In this document: piece after piece, positions 17,140 to 25,919 of the stretch | Position numbering within the stretch: the first letter of the stretch is position 1 | Layout: each line of letters opens with the position of its first letter | Source: an uncultured Clostridia bacterium | GTDB lineage: Bacteria; Bacillota; Clostridia; Oscillospirales; Acutalibacteraceae | DNA: 52,591 nt | Assembly (NCBI GenBank): GCA_944380775.1 | Contig: CALWIP010000021.1 | Span: forward strand, 1-52,591 | Direction: 5' to 3' | The notes under the pieces: generated by a model | Seen by the model: only the letters and a program-made list of their open reading frames with translations | Told to the model about the DNA's origin: nothing | Databases searched by the model: none | Position numbers and translations under genes: made by a program

Positions 17140-17767
17140 TGTATTCCTCATCCTCGTCCGTTATTTCCGGCGCGGCCCGGCGCAGGGCCCGGCGGATCTG
17201 TTCATAGGAGTAGCCGAGCCGCTGCATGGCGGCCGCGGCGCGCCGCCTGCCGGCTTCCTCGCCGAGCACGCGGCCGTATTTCTTTTGCAGCACCCGCAGC
17301 AGCGTCTCCTCCGGGTCCCCGGCCAATTCTTCCACCAGCTGGGCGGCCGTCTCGCCGTCGATGCCCTTGCGTTCCAATTCAAACGCCGCGCGCCGGGGCG
17401 CGTAGCCCTTGCGGCCCAGGAACGCCTCCGCCCAGCGGCGGGCGGTCTCCCTGTCGTCCAGCAGGCCGAGCTCCTCCATGCGGTCCGCCGCGGCCTGCGC
17501 GGCCTCGCCGCCTACGCTGCGGCGCAGCTTTTCCACCAGCTCCCGCTTGGTGTGGCTGCGGACCTCCAAAAGGGAGAGCGCTTTTTCCCGCGCGCGCCGC
17601 GCCTTCGACGCTTCCAGCAGCGCGCGCAGCTCTTCCTCGCCGACCTCGCTGCCCACGCGCCAGCCGGCTTCCGCCAGCGTGGCGGCGTCCACCGCCGCCG
17701 CGTATTCGCCGTCCAGATACAGCGCGCAGAGCTGCTTTCTCCGCGGCCGGATCTCTGTAACGTACAT
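17129..17767 (-). CDS. recX: Regulatory protein RecX
   Basis: RecA modulator of three-helix repeat type, 212 residues. The repeats are visible around SLLEVRSHTKRELVEKLRR, MEELGLLDDRETARRWAEA and RLGYSYEQIRRAL. It begins immediately after the recA stop and is clearly cotranscribed with recA, the usual arrangement. The acidic C-terminal end overlaps rimO. Confidence 0.9.
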   Translation of the reverse strand: MYVTEIRPRRKQLCALYLDGEYAAAVDAATLAEAGWRVGSEVGEEELRALLEASKARRAREKALSLLEVRSHTKRELVEKLRRSVGGEAAQAAADRMEELGLLDDRETARRWAEAFLGRKGYAPRRAAFELERKGIDGETAAQLVEELAGDPEETLLRVLQKKYGRVLGEEAGRRRAAAAMQRLGYSYEQIRRALRRAAPEITDEDEEYNGI

Positions 17768-17768
17768 C

Positions 17769-18896
17769 TCAGTCGTCGACGGCGATGTCGATATTCGCCT
17801 TCGAGCCGCGGCCTTTCTCCGGCGCCTTTTCCACAGCCGGCAGGGCGTCTGCCGGAAGCTCCACGGGCTTTGCAGGCGAGGCGTTCGGGGAAACAGGCTT
17901 CTTCGCGAACAGCGCGCCGATGTTCTCCTTCACCTTTGCCTCGACCTCCTGCGAAATTTCGGGGTTTCCGCGCAGGAATTCCTTCACGTTGTCGCGGCCC
18001 TGGCCGAGGCGCGAGCCGCCGTAAGAGAACCACGCGCCGCTCTTCTGGATGACGTCCAGCTTAACCGCGATATCCAGCAACTCGCCTTCGCGCGAGATGC
18101 CGCGGCCGTACATGATGTCGAATTCCGCTTCGCGGAACGGCGGCGCGATCTTATTTTTCACCACTTTGGCGCGCGTGCGGGAGCCCACAATCTCCGAGCC
18201 GTTTTTCAGCGTCTCGATCTTGCGGATATCGATGCGCACGGAGGCGTAAAATTTCAGCGCGCGCCCACCGGGGGTCACCTCCGGGCTGCCGTACATGACG
18301 CCGACCTTTTCGCGCAGCTGGTTGATGAAAATGGCCACGCAGTTCGACTTTGAAATGGCGCCGGCCAGCTTGCGCAGCGCCTGGCTCATCAGCCGGGCCT
18401 GCAAACCCACGTGCGAGTCGCCCATTTCGCCTTCGATCTCGGCGCGCGGCACAAGCGCCGCCACCGAGTCCACGACAATGACGTCGATGGCCCCGGAGCG
18501 CACCAGCGCCTCGGTAATTTCCAGCGCCTGCTCGCCGGTGTCCGGCTGGGAAACAAGCAGCGAGTCCACGTCCACGCCGAGCGCGCGGGCGTACACGGGG
18601 TCCAGCGCGTGCTCCACGTCGATGAACGCCGCGTAGCCGCCGCCCTTCTGCCCCTCCGCGATGCAGTGCAGCGCCAGCGTCGTCTTACCGGAGGATTCCG
18701 GCCCATAGATTTCCACGATGCGCCCGCGTGGCAGGCCGCCGATGCCGAGCGCTAAATCCAGCGAGAGAGAGCCGGTCGGGATTGCCTCGACCTGCATCGC
18801 CTCGTTCTGGCCCAGGCGCATCACCGCGCCTTTGCCAAACTGCTTTTCAATCTGCGCCAGCGCAGTGTCCAGCGCCTTCGTCTTATCCAACGCCAT
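17769..18896 (-). CDS. recA: Recombinase RecA
   Basis: ATP-dependent strand-exchange protein and SOS coprotease; 375 residues. Walker A GPESSGKT is at 65-72, Walker B is in [14 protein letters not shown], and the L2 loop region includes [16 protein letters not shown]. The C-terminal tail after residue 330 has a Pro/Ala linker and an acidic end (DIAVDD). GGAGGG stands before the ATG. Its promoter and a LexA-box candidate lie upstream, and a GC hairpin lies in the short leader. Confidence 0.98.
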   Translation of the reverse strand: MALDKTKALDTALAQIEKQFGKGAVMRLGQNEAMQVEAIPTGSLSLDLALGIGGLPRGRIVEIYGPESSGKTTLALHCIAEGQKGGGYAAFIDVEHALDPVYARALGVDVDSLLVSQPDTGEQALEITEALVRSGAIDVIVVDSVAALVPRAEIEGEMGDSHVGLQARLMSQALRKLAGAISKSNCVAIFINQLREKVGVMYGSPEVTPGGRALKFYASVRIDIRKIETLKNGSEIVGSRTRAKVVKNKIAPPFREAEFDIMYGRGISREGELLDIAVKLDVIQKSGAWFSYGGSRLGQGRDNVKEFLRGNPEISQEVEAKVKENIGALFAKKPVSPNASPAKPVELPADALPAVEKAPEKGRGSKANIDIAVDD

Positions 18897-18950
18897 CCGT
18901 TACATCCCTCCGGTTGAATCTTCCCCGCAAAGCGGGGTCTTCTTTCCCCT

Positions 18951-18979
18951 ATTATACAGGAATCCCGCGCGGAACGCAA
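18951..18979 (-). promoter_or_regulatory. recA promoter
   Basis: On the minus strand TTGCGT (18974-18979), 17 bp, TATAAT (18951-18956). The leader contains the hairpin CCCCGC-TTT-GCGGGG (around 18924-18938) without a T run, so it is not a terminator. Confidence 0.75.
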
Positions 18980-18997
18980 CCGGCGGGGGGAAGTTTT

Positions 18998-19011
18998 CGA
19001 ACATTTGTTTT
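18998..19011 (-). promoter_or_regulatory. LexA (SOS) box candidate upstream of recA
   Basis: AAAACAAATGTTCG on the minus strand matches the Gram-positive GAAC-N4-GTTC box with one mismatch in one half. It lies about 18 bp upstream of the recA -35 box, a less usual position than over the promoter itself. Confidence 0.5.
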
Positions 19012-19017
19012 TTACCG

Positions 19018-19896
19018 TTAGGAATTTTTGCCCGTCCCCGGCGGTTCCTCCGGCATCCGCCCGCACACCACGCGCGGCAGGCCGGCGGCGTCCTCCCGCA
19101 CCTGCGCGCCGCAAAGGCCATGCGCTGCAAACAGCGCCGCCACCTGCGCGGCCTGGTCCTCGCCGGTCTCCACCGCGAGCACGCCGCCGGGCAAAAGGCG
19201 CGGCATCCAGAGCGAGGCGATGGCGCGGTAGAACGCAAGGCCGTCCTCGCCGCCGTCCAGCGCGGTAGCGGGCTCGCGCCGCACCTCCTCTTGCAGGCGC
19301 GGCAGCTCTCCGCGACGGACGTAGGGCGGGTTCGAGACGAGCGCGCAAAGCGGCGGGAGGTCCTGCGGCGGGGCGAACGCGTCGCCCTCGACCGCCGACG
19401 CATTTGCAAGTCCGGCGCGGCGCAGGTTTTCCCGCAGGTAACGCAGCGCGCCCGGGTAGCGCTCTAGGCAGAGCACCCGCGCCTGCGGGAAAAGCGCGGC
19501 CAGCGAAATGCCCACCGCGCCCGTGCCGGCGCAGAGGTCCAAAAGGCAGCCGCCGGGGGGCAGGCGCCCGCCCAGCGCCTCTTTGGCGGCGTCGACGAGC
19601 AGCTCCGTCTCCGGGCGCGGGATGAGCACGCCCTCGCCGACGGCGAAGCGGCGGCCGTAAAATTCCCATTCGCCCAGCAGGTATTGCAGCGGCTCGTGCG
19701 CGGCGCGCCGGGCGGCCCAGGCCTCCAGCGCCTGCGCGCCCGCGGGCGGGGCCTCCTGGGGGCCGTGCACGGCGAGGCCCGCGCGGTCCAGGCCAAAGGC
19801 CTTTTCAAACAGGCACATGGCGTCGAAGGCGGGGGATTCCACCCCGGCGCGGCGCAGCGTGTCCCTCGCGCGGCGGTAGCACTCCGTGTACGTCAT
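19018..19896 (-). CDS. prmC: Peptide chain release factor N5-glutamine methyltransferase
   Basis: Methylates the GGQ glutamine of release factors; 292 residues. The N-terminal helical domain is followed by IPRPETELLVD, the SAM loop LLDLCAGTGAVGIS and the substrate motif SNPPYV. The start at 19896 overlaps the yqhQ stop as ATGA, so translation is coupled. A longer upstream frame is spurious, because it reads through yqhQ out of frame. Last gene of the leftward operon that starts with the lipoprotein at 24488. Confidence 0.93.
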   Translation of the reverse strand: MTYTECYRRARDTLRRAGVESPAFDAMCLFEKAFGLDRAGLAVHGPQEAPPAGAQALEAWAARRAAHEPLQYLLGEWEFYGRRFAVGEGVLIPRPETELLVDAAKEALGGRLPPGGCLLDLCAGTGAVGISLAALFPQARVLCLERYPGALRYLRENLRRAGLANASAVEGDAFAPPQDLPPLCALVSNPPYVRRGELPRLQEEVRREPATALDGGEDGLAFYRAIASLWMPRLLPGGVLAVETGEDQAAQVAALFAAHGLCGAQVREDAAGLPRVVCGRMPEEPPGTGKNS

Positions 19897-20837
19897 CCTA
19901 CGCGGTCCTCCCCGTTTTCCGGGATGACGGCCTGGAGCGCCTCGATGGCCACCTCGATCATGCCGTCGTCCGGCTCCTTGGTCGTAATGCGCTGCATCCA
20001 CATGCCGGGCGCGGCGATGATGCGCGTCGCCAGGTTGTCGTAGCGGCCGCAGAGGCGGATGAGCTCGTAGCCGACGCCGACGACGAGCGGGATACACAGC
20101 AGCTTGGCCGCCGTGCGCAGGAACGGGTTTTCAAACGGGATGAAAAAGCCCACGATGATGCCGAGGAGGATCATCAAAATAAAAAAGCTGGTGCCGCAGC
20201 GCGGGTGAAACCGCCGGTGTTTCCGCACATTCTCCACGGTGAGCGCCTGCTCGTTCTCGTAGCAGAAGATCGTCTTGTGCTCCGCGCCGTGGTACTGGAA
20301 CAGCCGGCGCATGTCCGGCAGCAGCGAGCAGAGCAGCATGTAGCCGACAAAAATAGCGGCGCGCAGCACGCCCTCGCAGACGGCGCGCCACGGGGCCAGC
20401 GCCGGGCCAACCGCCCTTTGCACCAGGTTGAACGCCCAGGTGGGCAAGAGGAAAAACAGCGCTACGGCCAGCGCCACGCCGAGCACGCCGCCCACCACGA
20501 CGGCGGCGTTGGTCAGCTTGTCGCCGAAGACCCTCTCCATCCAGCGGTCAAAGCGGGAGGGCTCCCCCTCGTCCGCGCCGGCTTTTTCGGCGGAGTCGTT
20601 CAGCGCGCGGTAGCCGGTTGAGAGCGAGTCCACCAGGCCGGCGACGCCGCGCAGGATGGGCAGGCGGAGCACGGGGTAACGGTCCTTGAGCATGCGGGTG
20701 GCCTGCACCGACGTCTCGATGGTTCCATCCGGCAGGCGGACGGAAACGGAGGTCTGCTTCGGCCCCCTCATCATAATGCCTTCGATGAGCGCCTGCCCGC
20801 CGATGGAGGTAATCATCTTGGTCTTTTCTCTTGGCAT
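19893..20837 (-). CDS. DUF1385 membrane protein (YqhQ-like)
   Basis: A 314-residue inner-membrane protein of the DUF1385 family. The family start is seen as IGGQALIEGIMMRGP, then four or five membrane segments, with YHGAEHKTIFCYE, a conserved stretch of His, Glu and Cys, and HPRCGTSF. Its function is not established. It begins 5 bp after the histidine kinase stop and overlaps prmC by 4 bp; a yqhQ-prmC pair is common in Firmicutes. The ribosome-binding site AAAGGA is about 12 nt from the ATG. Confidence 0.9.
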   Translation of the reverse strand: MPREKTKMITSIGGQALIEGIMMRGPKQTSVSVRLPDGTIETSVQATRMLKDRYPVLRLPILRGVAGLVDSLSTGYRALNDSAEKAGADEGEPSRFDRWMERVFGDKLTNAAVVVGGVLGVALAVALFFLLPTWAFNLVQRAVGPALAPWRAVCEGVLRAAIFVGYMLLCSLLPDMRRLFQYHGAEHKTIFCYENEQALTVENVRKHRRFHPRCGTSFFILMILLGIIVGFFIPFENPFLRTAAKLLCIPLVVGVGYELIRLCGRYDNLATRIIAAPGMWMQRITTKEPDDGMIEVAIEALQAVIPENGEDRVG

Positions 20838-20842
20838 GGTTG

Positions 20843-22312
20843 TTACGGGTTCCTTTCTGTGTCTGCGCGCCCGGCCGGCGGGTTGAGCCGCTCCAGCCGT
20901 TTTTCCAGCGCGGGGATGGTGATGGTGACGGCGGTGCCCACGCCCTCCTGGCTCTCCACGTCCAGGCGGCCGTTGTGCAGCGTCATAATCTCATCGGCGA
21001 GCGCCAAGCCGATGCCGGAGCCGCGCACGGTCTGGTTCGCCTTGTAAAATTTCTTTTTGACATGCGGCAGGTGCTCGGCGGGGATGCCGCAGCCGTTGTC
21101 GCTGATGACGACATGGATGAGGCCGTTTTCCTCGCTGGCGGAGACGCGCACGGTGCCGCCCTCCGACGTGTATTTCAGCGCGTTGTCAATCACATTGATG
21201 AACACCTGGCGCAGGCGGTTGATGTCGCCGAGCACCGGCGAGAGCATGGCCGGCTCTTCGTAGAGCAGGTATTTCCCCTCCGCGGCGGCGCGGTCCGTAA
21301 AGAGATAGACGGCCTCGCCGAGCTCCGCGAGGATGTCGATGCGGTCCATCGTCAGGGTCATGCGGCCGCTCTGCATGCGGGAGAAATCCAGCAGCTCCTC
21401 CACAATGCCGGAGAGCCGCTCCGACTCGCGGATGATGACGCCCATCCCCTTGTGGAAGGTGTCCGGGTCCCCCGCGCCGAGCTCCTGCATCGTCTCCGCC
21501 CAGCCCTTGATGGCGGTGAGCGGCGTGCGCAATTCGTGGGAAATCGACGAGATGAAGTCATTCTTCATTTTTTCCGCCGCGCCGAGCTCCACGGCCATTT
21601 CGTTGATGGTTTCGCACAGCTGGCCAATCTCGTCGTGGTTCACCGGCGCGATGCGGGCGTCGAAATCGCCCTGGGCAATGCGCTTGGCGATGACGCCGAT
21701 TTCGCGGATCGGCGTGACGATGGACCGGATGAAATAAAAGCTGGAGACGACGATGAACAGCACGATGAGCGCGCCCGCGCCGCTGAACGCGCCGACAACG
21801 ACGCCGACCTGGCGGTCCGCCTTTTCCAGCGAGACCACGTAGCGCACCGCGCCGAGCGGCAAGCCAGAGCGCCCGCGGATGACGCGCGTGACGGCCGTGA
21901 CCTTTTCGCCGGAGGTGAGCTTCCCGGTCCAGGCGCCGGTGCCGTCCGCGCTGGAGAGCGCCTGCCGGTAATCCGGCATGGGCTGGGAGCTGTCCGGCGG
22001 GAAGCCTGTAGAGGTCACCACCACGTTCCCGGCGGAATCGATGACCATCATCTCCATCAGCTCTTTGCCGGAGGCGTTTTCCACGTAGCCGCGCGCGGCG
22101 TTGACGAAATCCTGCGCCGTGGAATTGCGGTAGCCGGAAAAGACGTTGGTCAATTCGCCCGCGCGCCCGTTGATGGTCGACTGGATCATATTGTAGACAT
22201 AGCTCTGCACCGCGAATGAAAACGCCACGATGAGCGTGACGAGGATCAGCAGGATGATGCCGAGGCTGTTGAGCAGCCACCGCTTGGTGATGCCGTGCAC
22301 CGGCTGGAACAT
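20843..22312 (-). CDS. Sensor histidine kinase (HAMP, PAS-less, PhoR-like)
   Basis: A 489-residue membrane kinase. A first membrane segment is at about residues 12-37. An extracytoplasmic sensor of about 130 residues follows, then a second membrane segment near 185-205 and a HAMP domain (RSIVTPIREIG). The H-box is ISHELRTPLTAIKGW; the catalytic part shows NVIDNALKY, DNGCGIP and GSGIGLALA. It is encoded with the upstream OmpR-type regulator, 46 bp apart. The ATG at 22312 is chosen because GGGAGGGG precedes it. Signal unknown; the neighbouring exported lipoprotein may take part. Confidence 0.93.
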   Translation of the reverse strand: MFQPVHGITKRWLLNSLGIILLILVTLIVAFSFAVQSYVYNMIQSTINGRAGELTNVFSGYRNSTAQDFVNAARGYVENASGKELMEMMVIDSAGNVVVTSTGFPPDSSQPMPDYRQALSSADGTGAWTGKLTSGEKVTAVTRVIRGRSGLPLGAVRYVVSLEKADRQVGVVVGAFSGAGALIVLFIVVSSFYFIRSIVTPIREIGVIAKRIAQGDFDARIAPVNHDEIGQLCETINEMAVELGAAEKMKNDFISSISHELRTPLTAIKGWAETMQELGAGDPDTFHKGMGVIIRESERLSGIVEELLDFSRMQSGRMTLTMDRIDILAELGEAVYLFTDRAAAEGKYLLYEEPAMLSPVLGDINRLRQVFINVIDNALKYTSEGGTVRVSASEENGLIHVVISDNGCGIPAEHLPHVKKKFYKANQTVRGSGIGLALADEIMTLHNGRLDVESQEGVGTAVTITIPALEKRLERLNPPAGRADTERNP

Positions 22313-22358
22313 GCCGCTTCCCCTCCCTTCGCCATTCCCCGGGCGCGCCCGCGCGGGC

Positions 22359-23069
22359 TCAGCCCTCTGCCTCCCACTTGTAGCCGAGGCCCCACACGGT
22401 GACAATATGCTTCGGGCTGCTCGGCTCGTCCTCCACCTTCATGCGCAGGCGGCGGATGTTGACGTCTACGATTTTTTCCTCGCCGTAATACGCCTCGCCC
22501 CACACATGCCGCAGGATGTCCGTGCGGTCGAGCGCGACGCCCGGGTTTGAGAAGAAGAATTCCATAATCTGGAATTCCACCTGCGTCAATTCGATGGGGC
22601 GCCCCTTTTTCATCAACGTGTGGTTGCGCAGGTTCAGCGAGAATTCCCCGGAGCGGATCTCCTCTTTGAAATGGTTTTCCTCGCGCATTTCCGCCAGCGC
22701 CACGCGGCGGTAGACGGCGTCCACGCGCGCCACGAGCTCGCTGGGGCTGAACGGCTTGGTGACATAGTCGTCCGCGCCCATCATCAGGCCGTTGACCTTG
22801 TCCATCTCCTGCGTGCGGGCGGTCAGCATGATGATGCCGATGGTCCCGCTGCGCTTGCGCAGCTCGCGGCAGACCGCCAGGCCGTCGTACGCGCCGGGCA
22901 TCATGATGTCGAGGATGGCGACGTCGAACGCGCCGTTTTCTTTCTCATAGATGGCGAGCGCCTCTTCCCCATTGGCGGCCTCATAGGGGTCGTACCCCGC
23001 GCGCTTGAGGTTGATGACGACAAACTCGCGGATGGCCTGTTCATCCTCCGCGACCAAGATTTTTTTCAT
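22359..23069 (-). CDS. OmpR/PhoB-family response regulator
   Basis: A 236-residue two-domain regulator. The receiver has the acidic pair in VAEDEQ, phosphoacceptor Asp in AILDIMMPG, Thr in MLTART and Lys in VTKPFSPSEL. The C-terminal winged helix (ELTQVEFQIMEFFFSNPG, VDVNIRRLRMKVE, VWGLGYKWE) is complete. It pairs with the kinase downstream and follows the lipoprotein gene by 33 bp. Confidence 0.95.
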   Translation of the reverse strand: MKKILVAEDEQAIREFVVINLKRAGYDPYEAANGEEALAIYEKENGAFDVAILDIMMPGAYDGLAVCRELRKRSGTIGIIMLTARTQEMDKVNGLMMGADDYVTKPFSPSELVARVDAVYRRVALAEMREENHFKEEIRSGEFSLNLRNHTLMKKGRPIELTQVEFQIMEFFFSNPGVALDRTDILRHVWGEAYYGEEKIVDVNIRRLRMKVEDEPSSPKHIVTVWGLGYKWEAEG

Positions 23070-23102
23070 GTGGGTGCCTCCTTCTCCCGGGACGCGCCCG
23101 GC

Positions 23103-24488
23103 TTATTCCAACAGCGCAAAGCTGTCCATTGCGTCTTCCATGCGCAGCGAGAGCGCGTGCCCGGGCTGCGGCAGCGACGCCGCGTACACCAGCTGGTCCT
23201 TGCGCGCAAGCTCGGTGAACGCCTCGCCGTCCGCCGGGCGCGCGTCCCATTCCTCCCGCTGGAAGACGCGGATGCGCAGCAGCGCCGCGCCCAGCGCGCC
23301 AGGCTGGCCCTCGCCGCCCGGCAGCCACTCGTAAAAGGTCATGGTGCGGGCCTGGTAGTCGGTGCGCACGGTCACCTGCTCGCGCCACATGTCCGGCACG
23401 GCGAACGAGTAGCCCTCGCGGGAATTGAGCACCATGCCCATCACGCGCTCCATCGTGTTCTCCAGGTTTTCATAGCGGTACCAGTTCACCAGGTAGGCGG
23501 TCTCCTCCGAGGTGGCCTCCGTGTTGCCCGGCAGCAGCGTGAGCACCGGCGTTTCGACAATCCCGTCGCCGTTCACGTCGCGGCTGACCACCGGCACATA
23601 GCGGCGCATATAATTTGCGGTGCCGGTGGCAGTGTCGTAAAACGGCGCGTCGAGGCGGCGGTCCACGCCGTTCCAGTAGAGCAGCTCCGTCACATAGGCG
23701 GAGATGGTCCCCGCGCTCTTGACGCCGTCGAGCAGCACGCCGTACTGGTGTTCGTTCACCAAGCCCGCCGTGAGCGAAAGGTAACCGGTCACCTCGGCGT
23801 CGAGGTTCGCCGCGCCGAGGGTTTCCACCGCGCCGTCCCGCACGCGGAAGAGCGTGGCCAAGGCGGTCTGCTCCGCCGTGGTGACAGAGGCGGTGAAAAT
23901 CTCGTCGCTGCCGTCGCTGTTGAGGTCCGCGACCAGCATTTCGCTGTAGGAGCGCTCCAGGCGGATTTCCTCCATTGCGCTGCCGCGCAGCGAATAGACG
24001 CAGATCTCGTTCGACGTATTGGTCGCGCCGCCCCAGCCGACCACGACGTCCTGTATGCCGTCGCCGTTCACGTCGCCGAGCTGCACCTGGTCGACCAGCG
24101 TCGCCGCATTGGTAAACGAGCCGATGCTCTTCCATTCGCCGCCCTCGCGGCCAATGAACAAGATGGTGATGCCGGCGTTTTCCGCCTGGTTCGACTGGTA
24201 GAGCGCCACGGCCTCCAGCGGGGAAGCGCCCTCTTCCTCGTTCATAATGATGGCGGAACGGTACTGCCCGCGCTGCGGGTATTTTAGCGTGTAGCCGCCG
24301 CCGGCCTCCTGCTCCAGCACGGCGTGGATGTTCTCCTTTTCGCCGGTGGGGCGCGGCGGGCTCATCAGCGTCTGCGGGTCAAAGCCCAGGCCCGCGCCCG
24401 AGCAGCCGGTCAGCAGCAAAAGCGCCGCTGCCGCCGCGAGCAGCGCCAGGCGCCGCCAGATGGTTTGAATCGTTTTCAGGCCGGCCAC
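23103..24488 (-). CDS. Lipoprotein with FG-GAP/VCBS-like calcium-binding repeats
   Basis: A 461-residue exported lipoprotein with lipobox LLLLTGC near residue 29. Three Asp-rich loops of the FG-GAP type are visible: DVNGDGIQDVVVG, DLNSDGSDEIFTA and DVNGDGIVETPVL. They suggest a beta-propeller that binds calcium. The C-terminal 120 residues form another globular part. The start codon is GTG and overlaps a GGGGAGG stretch that is too close to serve it well, so the true start may differ by a few codons. First gene of an operon with a two-component system, so a role as an accessory ligand sensor is possible. Confidence 0.75.
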   Translation of the reverse strand: MAGLKTIQTIWRRLALLAAAAALLLLTGCSGAGLGFDPQTLMSPPRPTGEKENIHAVLEQEAGGGYTLKYPQRGQYRSAIIMNEEEGASPLEAVALYQSNQAENAGITILFIGREGGEWKSIGSFTNAATLVDQVQLGDVNGDGIQDVVVGWGGATNTSNEICVYSLRGSAMEEIRLERSYSEMLVADLNSDGSDEIFTASVTTAEQTALATLFRVRDGAVETLGAANLDAEVTGYLSLTAGLVNEHQYGVLLDGVKSAGTISAYVTELLYWNGVDRRLDAPFYDTATGTANYMRRYVPVVSRDVNGDGIVETPVLTLLPGNTEATSEETAYLVNWYRYENLENTMERVMGMVLNSREGYSFAVPDMWREQVTVRTDYQARTMTFYEWLPGGEGQPGALGAALLRIRVFQREEWDARPADGEAFTELARKDQLVYAASLPQPGHALSLRMEDAMDSFALLE

Positions 24489-24533
24489 CTCCCCGGGGGA
24501 TCCTTTCGCCGCGCGTGCGGCTTTGCTGTGTTG

Positions 24534-24562
24534 ATTATAACGCAGAACGCGCCGTCATGCAA
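24534..24562 (-). promoter_or_regulatory. Promoter of the lipoprotein/two-component operon
   Basis: On the minus strand TTGCAT (24557-24562), 17 bp, TATAAT (24534-24539). Confidence 0.75.
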
Positions 24563-24596
24563 GAGCGCCGGCCGCCGCGCCGGGAAGCGCGCCCGC

Positions 24597-24640
24597 AAAA
24601 ACGCCCCGCGCCATCCGTTTTCCGGGTGGGCGGGGCGTTT
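24597..24640 (-). terminator. Terminator after the 74-residue protein gene
   Basis: ACGCCCCGC pairs with GCGGGGCGT around a GC-rich loop. On the minus strand the stem is followed by a T run; the other side also ends in TTT, so it may act in both directions. Confidence 0.8.
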
Positions 24641-24651
24641 CCTCTCCTGTT

Positions 24652-24876
24652 TTACAGCAGCATCGTCGACGTATATTCAATCTTGATGCCGTTGTCCTTG
24701 GTCTTCGCCAATTTCGCCTTATTCCCCTTGCCGTCCTCCAGCGTCAGCTTTTCCAGCTGGTGTTCGGTAAAGAAATTGGTCACGGGGCCTTCGACAAACG
24801 CCGCCCAGCCGATTTTATTCTGCTCCGGCGTTTTCGGGTCCTCCAGTACTTTTTTCAGCTCTTCCAAGCCTTCCAT
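24652..24876 (-). CDS. Small conserved-looking protein, 74 residues, function unknown
   Basis: A short charged protein starting MEGLEELKKVLEDPKTPEQN, with FVEGPVTNFFTEHQLEKLTL and the glycine/lysine stretch DGKGNKAKLAKTKDNG. No signal peptide, membrane segment or cysteine. The ATG at 24876 is chosen because AGGAGG lies 9 nt upstream; a GTG three codons earlier overlaps that site. It is the last gene before a strong terminator and follows the YitT gene by 30 bp. The composition and good translation signals support a real gene. I recall similar short proteins in related Clostridia but can name no function. Confidence 0.7.
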   Translation of the reverse strand: MEGLEELKKVLEDPKTPEQNKIGWAAFVEGPVTNFFTEHQLEKLTLEDGKGNKAKLAKTKDNGIKIEYTSTMLL

Positions 24877-24906
24877 CCGCTTCACCTCCTTGCGCGGGCC
24901 GTCCGG

Positions 24907-25791
24907 TCACAGGCGCCTTTCAAAATTGCCCTCGACGGCGACGCCTTCATTGAAGATGACGAACGCGTTCGGGTCAAGCTCTTCCACAATCCGTTTGACG
25001 TGGCTCTCTTCGTACTTGTTGATGACCGTCACCAGCACGTGGGTTTCCTTCTGCGTGTAGGCGCCCGCGCCGGTCCAGTAGGTGACGCCGCGGCCCAGCT
25101 GCTTTAAGATCTCCTGCTGGATCTGGCTGTTTTTCGTGAAGATCATCGCGGTCATATTGATGTTCTGATAATGGATCTTATCCATCACCAAAGAGAAGCA
25201 CGCCATGTAGATGATGGAATAAATCGCGGTGGGGATATCGAAGAGGAACGCGCAAATGGCATACACGACCGCGTTGACAATGAGGTTAATCTTCCCGACG
25301 GAGATATCCGTGCCTTTTTTCGTCAAGTAGACGCCGAGGATATCCAAACCGCCGCCGCAGCCGGAGGCGCGCAGCGCCATGCCGATGCCGTAGCCGGAAA
25401 TCAGGCCGCCGATGATGCAGGACGTGAGCATATCGTCGATGACCGGCGTGCCGGGGATTGGCACCAGGGTGAACGTGACGGTCTGCGCCAGCACGTTGAG
25501 CGCCGTCTTGATAAAAAACGTGCGGGAAATGGTCCGGTACGCCATGATGAAGAGCGGCGCGTTGATCAGCAGGCTGATAAAACCGGCGATGTCCACGCTG
25601 GAGGAAAGACCCGCATATTCCACCAGGATGGTGCGGATGATCTGCGCGATACCGACGACGCCGCAGCTGTACAGAGACAGCGGGACGATGAACAGGTTGA
25701 CGCCCGCGGCAAAGATCGCGCCGCCTATGATCACCTTGCCGTATTGAAGCGCCTCATGCTTCACAGTTTCCTTTGTTACTCCCATCCCCAT
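24907..25791 (-). CDS. YitT-family membrane protein with C-terminal DUF2179 domain
   Basis: A 294-residue protein. Residues 15-210 form five or six membrane segments of the YitT (DUF161) type, with the glycine-rich SGCGGGLDILGVYLTKK loop. Residues 215-294 are the cytoplasmic DUF2179 domain (AMIFTKNSQIQQEILKQLGRGVT, TVINKYEESHVKRIV). Its substrate is not established. The start MGMGVTKETVK at 25791 is supported by AAAGGAAG. It has its own promoter downstream of larC. Confidence 0.88.
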   Translation of the reverse strand: MGMGVTKETVKHEALQYGKVIIGGAIFAAGVNLFIVPLSLYSCGVVGIAQIIRTILVEYAGLSSSVDIAGFISLLINAPLFIMAYRTISRTFFIKTALNVLAQTVTFTLVPIPGTPVIDDMLTSCIIGGLISGYGIGMALRASGCGGGLDILGVYLTKKGTDISVGKINLIVNAVVYAICAFLFDIPTAIYSIIYMACFSLVMDKIHYQNINMTAMIFTKNSQIQQEILKQLGRGVTYWTGAGAYTQKETHVLVTVINKYEESHVKRIVEELDPNAFVIFNEGVAVEGNFERRL

Positions 25792-25847
25792 GTTCTTCCT
25801 TTCTCGCAAAGTCTGCGCCCGCGCAGGGGAAGCGGGCCGCTGCCCTC

Positions 25848-25876
25848 ATTATACCGCGTTTTCTTTCCCGTTGCAA
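25848..25876 (-). promoter_or_regulatory. Promoter of the YitT gene
   Basis: On the minus strand TTGCAA (25871-25876), 17 bp, TATAAT (25848-25853). Confidence 0.8.
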
Positions 25877-25878
25877 CT

Positions 25879-25919
25879 AAAAAAGCGCGCGGCGTTGCGC
25901 CCGCGTTTTCAGGCGCGCG
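25879..25919 (-). terminator. Terminator overlapping the larC stop codon
   Basis: GCGCGC pairs with GCGCGC around an inner hairpin, followed by TTTTTT on the minus strand. The left arm begins within the last codons of larC. Confidence 0.65.

Noticed and set aside
12200-17760. Two rightward frames of 886 and 904 codons
   Set aside because: Antisense to ybaK, cysS, cysE, the T-box, pgsA, rimO and recX. No ribosome-binding site, and low-complexity translation.
18923-18938. Terminator in the recA leader
   Set aside because: The stem CCCCGC/GCGGGG has a 3-nt loop and no T run after it; it would also block recA.
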